Shown in pieces: positions 1 through 4,704 of a stretch of 6,298 bases of DNA. The DNA comes from Lentisphaerota bacterium (lineage in GTDB: Bacteria > Verrucomicrobiota > Kiritimatiellia > JAAZAB01). A model generated the notes under the pieces. That model saw nothing but the letters and a program-made list of their open reading frames with translations, was not told where the DNA came from and ran no database searches. The stretch is from contig JAIVGW010000347.1 of NCBI GenBank assembly GCA_020201415.1, positions 1 to 6,298 on the forward strand, in the 5' to 3' direction. Position 1 is the stretch's first letter, and every line of letters begins with the position of its first letter. The position numbers and the translations under genes were made by a program.

Positions 1-86
1 CATGGAAACTCGCTCAAGAAAAGGTCGGAAACACCAAAAGCGCCGGTCAGACGGAAACATTCGGGCATCGCAATCAGACACGGACA

Positions 87-159
87 TGAGCCGGGCGGGA
101 CTCGAACCCGCGACCACAGCATTAAAAGTGCCGTGCTCTACCAACTGAGCTACCGGCCC
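87..159 (-). tRNA. tRNA-Lys (anticodon UUU)
   Basis: Read on the minus strand, the 73 nt fold into a full cloverleaf. The 7-bp acceptor stem pairs GGGCCGG with CCGGCTC and has one G-U pair. The D stem is GCTC/GAGC, the anticodon stem CGGCA/TGCTG closes the loop CTTTTAA, and the T arm is GCGGG/CCCGC around TTCGAGT. The anticodon TTT lies at plus-strand positions 124-126, so this decodes lysine AAA/AAG. The discriminator base is A, followed by TGT, so the CCA end is not encoded and must be added by the CCA-adding enzyme. The gene stands alone and is transcribed divergently from the RRM gene. The stem pairing and U33 leave little doubt. Confidence 0.97.
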
Positions 160-180
160 GTGTCATCAAAAGGGCAATTG

Positions 181-209
181 ACACTAGATGAAACAGCGCC
201 TGATGTCAA
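181..209 (-). promoter_or_regulatory. Candidate sigma-70 promoter of tRNA-Lys
   Basis: On the minus strand a perfect -35 box TTGACA (204-209) is followed after 17 bp by TAGTGT (181-186), a weak -10 box with 3 of 6 consensus bases. The predicted start would lie about 15 nt before the mature tRNA 5' end. The perfect -35 box and the position support it; the poor -10 box lowers confidence. Confidence 0.45.
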
Positions 210-226
210 GCATTAGAAATTGGGTG

Positions 227-255
227 TTGACATTTAACGAATAAAACGAGATTAT
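227..255 (+). promoter_or_regulatory. Candidate sigma-70 promoter of the RRM gene
   Basis: A perfect -35 box TTGACA (227-232) is followed after 17 bp by GATTAT (250-255), which matches 4 of 6 consensus bases. Transcription would start near 262 and leave a leader of about 100 nt before the RRM start codon. It lies back to back with the tRNA promoter; the two -35 boxes are 17 bp apart. Confidence 0.6.
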
Positions 256-263
256 TCACAGTG

Positions 264-281
264 CCGTCATATTTGTGGCGG
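264..281 (+). other. Small hairpin at the 5' end of the RRM mRNA leader
   Basis: CCGTCAT (264-270) can pair with GTGGCGG (275-281) around a 4-nt loop. This gives 7 bp, two of them G-U. It would sit at the very 5' end of the predicted transcript. The rest of the leader, especially 331-353, is A/C-rich and probably unstructured. The hairpin may be a stability or cold-response element, but the pairing is modest and may be chance. Confidence 0.25.
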
Positions 282-362
282 TGAATCCGGACTTCTTCTC
301 GTGTTATGGATGATGCTTCCGATCAATTAAATACATGACACAACAAAACAAAAGGTGAAGTG

Positions 363-653
363 ATGGATATCTACGTAGGCAACCTGCCCTTTGAAGTGAC
401 CGACAGTGAATTGCAACAGTTATTTGAAAAACACGGACAGGTCGAGTCCGCGCGCGTGGTAACTGATCGTGACACCGGCCGCGCCAAGGGGTTTGGCTTT
501 GTGACGATGAACAATAAAACCGAAGCCGAAGCGGCGATCGCGGCCATTAATGGCACGGACATGGGTGGACGCGCCCTGCGCGTGAATGAATCTCAACCCA
601 AACCGCGCGATAACCGCGGCGGTGGCAGAAGCGGCGGCGGAAAACGCTGGTAA
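363..653 (+). CDS. RRM-domain RNA-binding protein (glycine-rich tail)
   Basis: This 96-residue protein is a single RNA recognition motif followed by a short basic Gly/Arg tail. RNP2 is IYVGNL (residues 3-8) and RNP1 is KGFGFVTM (42-49); both carry the aromatic residues that stack on RNA bases. The tail (about 82-96) is rich in G, R and K. Proteins of this size and layout are the bacterial Rbp family, best known from cyanobacteria, where several are cold-induced and bind single-stranded RNA in the cytoplasm. I chose the ATG at 363 over the in-frame GTG at 360 because the Shine-Dalgarno sequence AAGGTGA (352-358) is then 4 nt away and not 1. The gene forms a single-gene unit between its own promoter and a strong terminator. 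The long A-rich leader would fit cold-shock-type regulation, which is inferred. The family call is secure; the RNA target is unknown. Confidence 0.95.
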   Translation: MDIYVGNLPFEVTDSELQQLFEKHGQVESARVVTDRDTGRAKGFGFVTMNNKTEAEAAIAAINGTDMGGRALRVNESQPKPRDNRGGGRSGGGKRW

Positions 654-667
654 TCCGGTATGTTTGG

Positions 668-706
668 AAGGCGGCGGCTGGAACGGTCCGGCTGCCGCCT
701 TTTTTT
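668..706 (+). terminator. Strong rho-independent terminator of the RRM gene
   Basis: A stem of 15 bp, two of them G-U, pairs 668-682 with 687-701 around the tetraloop ACGG. The T run at 700-706 follows at once. It starts 15 nt after the RRM stop codon and should isolate that gene from the next one. Confidence 0.92.
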
Positions 707-719
707 ATGCAGGTTGGAT

Positions 720-748
720 TTGACCATGTTTCCCGGCTGTGGCATAAT
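720..748 (+). promoter_or_regulatory. Sigma-70 promoter of the hypothetical protein gene
   Basis: TTGACC (720-725) and CATAAT (743-748) each match the consensus at 5 of 6 positions and are separated by the ideal 17 bp. The predicted start near 755 gives a leader of about 27 nt with a Shine-Dalgarno sequence AAGGAA at 771-776. It lies just after the upstream terminator, as expected for an independent unit. Confidence 0.65.
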
Positions 749-781
749 AATGACCAATTTCGACAATAACAAGGAATCCAT

Positions 782-1246
782 ATGCAACTGACCGAAGAAC
801 AAAAAAACAAGGTGCGGTGTTGGATTGGGGAAGGCAGCACCCTCGCTGACCTGCAGAAATTGATCAACAGCGAATTCGGCCTATCCGCCACTTTCATGGA
901 TGTGCGCTTCCTGGTGCTGGACATGGGTTTGACCCTGAAGGATCAACAGACATCCAGCGGCGCCGTGGATCTATCCAAACCCCCGCCCCAGGCAGCCACG
1001 CCCGACGCACCGGCCGACAGCGCCGCTACCGGCGGCGTCAGCGTCAGTCTTGACCGTGTCCTCAAGCCCGGCGCCATTGTCAGCGGCAGCGTGACTTTCA
1101 GCGACGGCGTCAGCGCCGAGTGGATGCTGGACCAGATGGGCCGTCTGGGATTGAGCGGCACCGCCCCCGGTTACCGGCCCGGCCCCGAAGACCTGCAGGC
1201 GTTTCAGGAGGAACTGGCGCAGTTACTGCAGAGCCGCGGCATGTAG
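782..1246 (+). CDS. Conserved two-domain hypothetical protein
   Basis: A 154-residue soluble protein with no signal peptide or membrane segment. Residues 1-53 look helical and resemble a small helix-turn-helix-like unit (TLADLQKLINSEFGLS, then a second helix FMDVRFLVLDMGL). Residues 54-84 are a Pro/Ala-rich linker. Residues 85-154 form a second conserved block: a beta-rich part (GGVSVSLDRV, PGAIVSGSVTFSDGV) followed by PGYRPGPEDLQAFQEEL, which ends in an amphipathic helix. I recall uncharacterised proteins with this layout in Verrucomicrobiota and Lentisphaerota, but I know no function and assign none. The start is supported by AAGGAA 5 nt upstream. The gene has its own good promoter and appears to be a single-gene unit. 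The reality of the gene is well supported by codon pattern, ribosome site and promoter; DNA binding would be speculation. Confidence 0.88.
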   Translation: MQLTEEQKNKVRCWIGEGSTLADLQKLINSEFGLSATFMDVRFLVLDMGLTLKDQQTSSGAVDLSKPPPQAATPDAPADSAATGGVSVSLDRVLKPGAIVSGSVTFSDGVSAEWMLDQMGRLGLSGTAPGYRPGPEDLQAFQEELAQLLQSRGM

Positions 1247-1248
1247 CA

Positions 1249-1272
1249 CGCTGATTTTATGGATGATCAGCG
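1249..1272 (+). terminator. Possible weak terminator hairpin
   Basis: CGCTGAT (1249-1255) pairs perfectly with ATCAGCG (1266-1272) around a 10-nt loop, starting 3 nt after the stop codon of the hypothetical gene. There is no T run after it, so it is at best a weak or rho-assisted terminator, or only a 3'-end stabilising hairpin. Confidence 0.3.
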
Positions 1273-1385
1273 CCAGCACCGCTTCAGGTTGGCCATGGCC
1301 CGTAACTGATGCTCATTAGATCCGGCAAAGGATAAGGTCAGCCATTTTCAAGTCCACAGTTTCGGGCCGGAATCCGCTTTGCAGT

Positions 1386-1415
1386 TTGACCTGAACCTGG
1401 CGTAATATCTATATC
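1386..1415 (+). promoter_or_regulatory. Alternative distal promoter for the GH4 operon
   Basis: TTGACC (1386-1391) is followed after 18 bp by TATATC (1410-1415), which matches 4 of 6 -10 bases. It would give a leader of more than 110 nt before the GH4 gene. It is less convenient than the candidate at 1465-1492, and only one of them may be used. The gap 1247-1538 holds no credible gene on either strand. Confidence 0.3.
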
Positions 1416-1464
1416 TGGGCCGCGTCTTAAAATCGATTGAGGGCTCTAAAGCGTAAAATAAGCA

Positions 1465-1492
1465 TTGACTATTGGTAGATACCTTTTAGGAT
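1465..1492 (+). promoter_or_regulatory. Candidate proximal promoter of the GH4 operon
   Basis: TTGACT (1465-1470) and TAGGAT (1487-1492) are 16 bp apart and match 5 and 4 consensus bases. Transcription would start near 1499, leaving a leader of about 40 nt with the site AGGAG (1528-1532). The spacer contains a dyad that looks like a GntR/HutC operator, listed separately. Confidence 0.45.
1474..1483 (+). promoter_or_regulatory. Candidate GntR/HutC-type operator
   Basis: GGTAGATACC is a dyad with 4-bp arms (GGTA/TACC). Its inner GTAGATAC matches the HutC-subfamily pattern GTNTANAC at all specified positions but one. It lies between the -35 and -10 boxes of the proximal promoter, where a bound repressor would block RNA polymerase. 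The operon encodes a GntR protein with UTRA-type sequence, the subfamily that uses such sites. It is a single short copy, so a chance match is possible. Confidence 0.4.
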
Positions 1493-1538
1493 AACGACAT
1501 AGCTTGACTGACCCATATCAATTAGAAAGGAGTCATGA

Positions 1539-2897
1539 ATGTCCGCCAAAATCACTTTTATCGGCGCCGGTAGTTTCGGTTTCACTCGCACGGTTCTCAA
1601 GGATGTTTTAACCTTTCCCCGCCTGGCGGACGCCGAGATCGCCCTGATGGATATTGATCCGGAACGCCTGGACATGTCGCGGGAATGCTGCCAGCGCATC
1701 ATCGACGCCGGCGGCTACAAGGCCAGGCTCAAGACCTACACCAACCGGCGCCGGGCCCTGGATGGCGCCAACGCGGTGATCGTCACCATCCTCAGCGGCG
1801 ACACGGATATCTGGCAGCATGACATCCTCATTCCCAAGAAATACGGGGTGGACATCTGCATCGGCGATACCCGCGGTCCCAGCGGGATTTTCCGGGCGCT
1901 GCGTACGATCCCCGTTATGTTATCCATCTGCAAGGACATGCAGGAAGTCTGCCCGGACGCCATCATGCTGAACTACACCAACCCCATGGCCATGCTGTGC
2001 CACGCCATGCAGACCGTATATCCGCAACTGACCATTTCCGGGCTCTGCCACAGCGTTCAAGGCACGGCCAACATGCTGGCGCAATGGCTGGGCAAGACGG
2101 AGCAGGACATGGACTATGTCAGCGCCGGATTAAACCACATGTCATGGCTTATCAAATACGAGTATCAGAGCCGGGACATGTACCCCAAACTGCGCAAGCT
2201 GGTACAGACCCGGGAAGACATCTATTACCAATCCCGTGTGCGCAACGACATGTTCCTGATGCTGGGGTACTACATTACCGAGGGTAGTCGGCATAATTCG
2301 GAATACAGTTGGTGGTTTCGCAAACGGCCTGATCTGATCAAATACTATTTCACCAAAAAGGCCCCCGCATCCGGCCGCGACGGCAGCAACGCCTGGCTGG
2401 TAAAAATGTACCAGCGTCGCAAGCAAACCTGGCGTAAGGAATTGCGCGACTGGATCAATCATCCCGACTGGTCCGACCCCGCCAAAACGGCCGAGCGTCT
2501 GAAACGCGGCAACGAATACGCCTCCAGCATTGTCAACGCCTGGACCGGCGGCGAAACCTACACTTTCCACGGCAATGTCCCCAACCATGGCGTGATCACC
2601 AATCTGCCGCAGGGCGCCTGCATCGAAGTGCCGGTGGTGGCCAGGCGGCGGCGCCTGCAAACCGTGCATGTCGGCGACCTGCCCAAGTCCGTGCTTTCAC
2701 TTACAGCCCTGACGGCCAACAACGAAATGCTGGCGGTGGAAGGCGCTCTGAAAAAGGACGCCCGCATGATTTATCAGGCCATCGCCTATGACCCGCTGAC
2801 GGCCGCGGTGCTGTCGCTGCCCGAAATCAAGAAAATGACCATGGAGATGTTCGCAAAAAACAAAAAATATCTGCCTGGGTTCAAGTCCAACTTGTGA
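1539..2897 (+). CDS. Glycoside hydrolase family 4 (MelA-like alpha-glycosidase)
   Basis: This 452-residue cytoplasmic enzyme has the usual GH4 length and no signal peptide. The N-terminal Rossmann motif is FIGAGSFGFT (7-16), with the NAD-ribose acidic residues in MDID (37-40). Family landmarks follow in order: GDTRGPSGIFRALRTIP (109-125), NYTNPMAM (145-152), GLCHSVQGTA (168-177) with metal-ligand Cys170, GLNHMSW (197-203) with metal-ligand His200, SEYSWWF (254-260) and NVPNHGVITNLP (346-357). GH4 enzymes hydrolyse glycosides by a redox-elimination route using NAD+ and a divalent metal, usually Mn2+. The overall match to E. coli MelA suggests an alpha-galactosidase, but GH4 relatives also cleave alpha-glucosides and alpha-uronides, so the substrate is open. 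The start at 1539 has AGGAG 6 nt upstream; the ATG at 1535 is out of frame. The stop overlaps the GntR start (GTGA), so the two genes are translationally coupled. All key residues I can place are intact. Confidence 0.93.
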   Translation: MSAKITFIGAGSFGFTRTVLKDVLTFPRLADAEIALMDIDPERLDMSRECCQRIIDAGGYKARLKTYTNRRRALDGANAVIVTILSGDTDIWQHDILIPKKYGVDICIGDTRGPSGIFRALRTIPVMLSICKDMQEVCPDAIMLNYTNPMAMLCHAMQTVYPQLTISGLCHSVQGTANMLAQWLGKTEQDMDYVSAGLNHMSWLIKYEYQSRDMYPKLRKLVQTREDIYYQSRVRNDMFLMLGYYITEGSRHNSEYSWWFRKRPDLIKYYFTKKAPASGRDGSNAWLVKMYQRRKQTWRKELRDWINHPDWSDPAKTAERLKRGNEYASSIVNAWTGGETYTFHGNVPNHGVITNLPQGACIEVPVVARRRRLQTVHVGDLPKSVLSLTALTANNEMLAVEGALKKDARMIYQAIAYDPLTAAVLSLPEIKKMTMEMFAKNKKYLPGFKSNL

Positions 2898-3301
2898 AGA
2901 CGGCAACTGCACGCAAGAATTCCTACCAGACCATGGCCGGCCGGCTGCGCCAGCGGATTGTGTCCGGCGCCATCCGGCCCGGCGCCCGTCTGCCCACCGA
3001 ACGCACCCTGGCCGAGCGCCATGGCGTGGCACGGGTCACCGTGCGCCGCGCCCTGCGGGTGCTGGAAGCCGAACAACTGGTGCTGCGAATTCAGGGCAGC
3101 GGCACCTATGCCCGCGCGGTACCGGCCCGCCGCATTCCGCTGGCCATCGATTATGGCGGCAGCATGCGCCATCATGCGCCGCGGCTGGTCCGCACGTGGA
3201 TTTCACCGCGACATGGGCCCAGTCCGCCGGCTTCCGCGTGCATCACTGCACTCAGACCGTGGAAGCCGTGGAAGCCGCCGGCGAGTCGGCGGCCGCCCTA
3301 G
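2894..3301 (+). CDS. GntR-family regulator, N-terminal part (frameshifted gene)
   Basis: The reading frame starts at GTG 2894, overlapping the GH4 stop by 4 nt; an in-frame ATG lies at 2933. Residues 11-74 are a clear GntR winged helix: YQTMAGRLRQRI, GAIRPGARLPTERTLA, the recognition-helix region VARVTVRRAL (45-54) and the wing IQGSGTYA (66-73). About 25 more residues (IPLAIDYGGSMRHHAPRLVR) look like the start of the effector domain. From about residue 101 the frame turns into low-quality Pro/Arg/Trp-rich sequence and stops at 3301. The proper continuation is in the frame one base back, so this is the front half of a broken gene. If made, the fragment could bind DNA but would lack most of the ligand and dimerisation domain. 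It would normally act as a local sugar-responsive repressor of this operon; that role is inferred from position. Confidence 0.8.
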   Translation: MKTATARKNSYQTMAGRLRQRIVSGAIRPGARLPTERTLAERHGVARVTVRRALRVLEAEQLVLRIQGSGTYARAVPARRIPLAIDYGGSMRHHAPRLVRTWISPRHGPSPPASACITALRPWKPWKPPASRRPP

Positions 3302-3513
3302 GCATCCCTGAAGGCCGCCCGCTGTTGAAATCCAGTGAAATCTATTTTGCCGATGAAAGCACTCCGGCCGGTCTGTTCATCAGCTTTTACCATCCGGATC
3401 ACATCTGCATCAGCGCCCGCTTCGAATGGAAAGCTCCCCAAACCAGTATTTCCCGTCCTATTCAACACAATCAAGGAGCCACACCATGCTTAAACCCAAA
3501 GTCGGATTCGTAG
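3193..3513 (+). pseudogene. GntR regulator, C-terminal UTRA-like effector part (out of frame)
   Basis: This frame continues the GntR protein after a shift of -1, which corresponds to one missing base somewhere around 3180-3196. It encodes VDFTATWAQSAGFRV, then AAALGIPEGRPLLKSSEIYF, then STPAGLFISFYHPDHI and ARFEWK. The pattern of LGIPEGxPLL, a second strand with an acidic turn, and PaGLFxSfYHPDH is that of a UTRA-like ligand-binding domain. The frame stops at 3511-3513 and overlaps the next gene by 28 nt, so the last 25 or so residues may be read-through tail. There is no ribosome site before GTG 3196, so independent translation is unlikely. Repairing the shift gives a protein of about 206 residues, slightly short for GntR/UTRA proteins (usually about 230-245). 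A programmed frameshift seems unlikely because no slippery heptamer is present. Confidence 0.75.
3473..3478 (+). promoter_or_regulatory. Ribosome binding site fixing the isomerase-like start
   Basis: AAGGAG lies 7 nt before ATG 3486. This favours that start over an in-frame ATG at 3426, whose extra 20 residues (Ser/Gln-rich) look unlike protein and lie inside the regulator's effector domain. Confidence 0.8.
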
Positions 3514-4595
3514 TTTACGGAGTGCACAAGGACGGGCTGCTGGATCCCGCCGGACAGCCGTTTATCGATGAGCAGTTGATCGAGAATAGCCGGCATAGCC
3601 TGCGTCAGGCGGGACTGGAATTGGTGGAACATGACACGGTCATCGCTTCCAAAGCCGAGGCGCGGGCCTGCCTTAACCGCTTCAAGAAAATGGATGACCT
3701 GGATGCTCTGGTAATGTTTTCCGGAACCTGGGTCTGGGCGGCGCACCTTGTGGCGGCCATACGCGATTTCGCGGGCACCGGCAAAGGCCTGGTGCTCTGG
3801 ACCCACCCGGGATCGCAAGGCTGGCGGCCGGTGGGCGGACTGGTCATGCATGGCGCCCTGAAGGAAATCGGCATTCCCCATCGTTTCGTCTATGGCGACC
3901 ACGCGCAACCTGCGGAAATTGACCGGATTGCCTCCTACTGCCGGGCCGCGCACATGAAAAACAAGCTGAACATGTCCACTATCGGCGTTTTCGGCGGACG
4001 CGGCATGGGACAAACCTGCGGCGTGGCCGACCCTTCCCAGTGGATGAAAGTTTTCGGCGTGGATATCGATTCGCGCGATACCACCGCCCTGCTGGAAACC
4101 GCGCGCGCCATTCCCGACCGGGAGGTTGACAATGCCCGCAAGCAAATCCAGCCGCTGTTTTCGGTCCCCCTCCCTGACGGCACGGCGGCCGACCGTTCCA
4201 TCCGCATCTATCTGGCCCTCAAGAAGATCCTGGCGCGTGAAAAATGGGATTTCTACACCATCCAGTCTTTTCCGGGACTGGGTGACGACTATAGCGCCAC
4301 CTGCTTTGCGCAAAGCCTGATGCTGAATGACGGCATGGCTACTTCAACCTTGAGCGATTTCAACACCGCCATGTCGGTCAAGTTGCTGCTGGACCTCAGC
4401 CAGACCCCAGTATATTACGGCGATCTGCAACATATCGACAAGACCAATAATGAAATCAAAATCATCGGTGATGGCGCCTGCCCCCCTGGCCTGACCGGTA
4501 AATTACATCCGGCAAAATTCGCCGAACACGGCATCCCCACCGAAGGCCAGGCCGGCGGCATTTCCGTGGACCTGGCTGCAGGCCTGGAACAATGA
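3486..4595 (+). CDS. L-fucose-isomerase-like protein, C-terminally disrupted
   Basis: The frame encodes 369 residues of a protein related to the L-fucose/L-arabinose isomerase fold (COG2407-like), cytoplasmic and without a signal peptide. Landmarks: N-terminal Rossmann-like KVGFVVYG (5-12); LDALVMFSGTWVWAA (72-86); LWTHPG (104-109); IGVFGGRGMGQTCG (166-179), the second domain; WDFYTIQSFPGL (254-265); then SLMLNDGMATSTLSDFN (277-293), YYGDLQHID (310-318), GDGACPPGL (328-336) and TEGQAGGISVD (352-362). In canonical relatives the segment at 286-293 reads like xCEGDxN with a catalytic metal-binding Glu; here Leu289 stands at that place, and Gly-Asp replaces the usual His-Cys before GxAP. This may be a non-isomerase or altered-specificity subfamily. 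After residue about 365 the expected C-terminal block is missing and the frame ends at 4595, while the conserved tail follows in another frame (4576-4683). Intact relatives are about 440-490 residues, as I recall, so an internal deletion is likely. The fold call is good; function is uncertain and probably lost. Confidence 0.75.
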   Translation: MLKPKVGFVVYGVHKDGLLDPAGQPFIDEQLIENSRHSLRQAGLELVEHDTVIASKAEARACLNRFKKMDDLDALVMFSGTWVWAAHLVAAIRDFAGTGKGLVLWTHPGSQGWRPVGGLVMHGALKEIGIPHRFVYGDHAQPAEIDRIASYCRAAHMKNKLNMSTIGVFGGRGMGQTCGVADPSQWMKVFGVDIDSRDTTALLETARAIPDREVDNARKQIQPLFSVPLPDGTAADRSIRIYLALKKILAREKWDFYTIQSFPGLGDDYSATCFAQSLMLNDGMATSTLSDFNTAMSVKLLLDLSQTPVYYGDLQHIDKTNNEIKIIGDGACPPGLTGKLHPAKFAEHGIPTEGQAGGISVDLAAGLEQ

Positions 4596-4683
4596 ATATG
4601 CCGTGCTGGGTTACGGAGATAAGCTTTACGAAGATTTGGCGGCTTTTTGCGAACAGACCGGCATCCGGGCCGTCGCCTTATAA
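4576..4683 (+). pseudogene. Out-of-frame C-terminal tail of the isomerase-like protein
   Basis: In the frame one base ahead of the main one, codons 4576-4683 read LQAWNNEYAVLGYGDKLYED, followed by a helix AAFCEQTGIRA and a TAA stop. This matches the usual end of fucose-isomerase-like proteins, in which a Trp/His/Asn-rich turn precedes (V/G)YGD, a helix and a final TGI segment. The main frame stops at 4595 inside this stretch, so the tail is not joined to the body. The gap between the body's GGISVDLAAG and this tail is too short by roughly 50-80 residues compared with relatives as I recall them, which suggests an internal deletion that also changed the frame. The junction near 4570-4590 contains two copies of CCTGG, which could have mediated it. 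Confidence 0.7.
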
Positions 4684-4704
4684 ACATATTTATCACCAGA
4701 TTTG

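Noticed and set aside
1..86. Possible gene end or terminator downstream of tRNA-Lys
   Set aside because: Neither strand shows a coding pattern with recognisable motifs, nor a stem followed by a T run in the tRNA direction.
87..159. tRNA gene as an integration site for a genomic island
   Set aside because: No integrase, direct repeat of the tRNA 3' end or other mobile-element mark occurs in the window.
1431..1438. Palindrome AATCGATT as operator
   Set aside because: It is only 8 bp, does not extend, and does not sit well in either candidate promoter; chance is likely.
2142..2669. Minus-strand frame of 175 codons
   Set aside because: It is fully inside and antisense to the GH4 gene, whose conserved motifs cover the same bases; no family resemblance is visible.
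3180..3200. Programmed -1 frameshift in the GntR gene
   Set aside because: No slippery heptamer or nearby stimulatory hairpin is visible, and GntR regulators are not known to use frameshifting. An indel is simpler.
3259..3276. Tandem duplication GTGGAAGCC x2 encoding VEAVEA
   Set aside because: It is nine bases repeated once and in frame; it does not explain the frame change upstream and is common in GC-rich coding sequence.
3426..3485. Upstream in-frame start for the isomerase-like protein
   Set aside because: The 20 added residues are low-complexity and overlap the regulator; ATG 3486 has AAGGAG at the right distance and is followed at once by the family's first strand.
3471..4313. Minus-strand frame of 280 codons
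   Set aside because: It lies antisense to the isomerase-like gene, has no ribosome site, and its Gly/Arg/Ala/His-rich sequence with no recognisable motif is typical of the shadow of a GC-rich gene.
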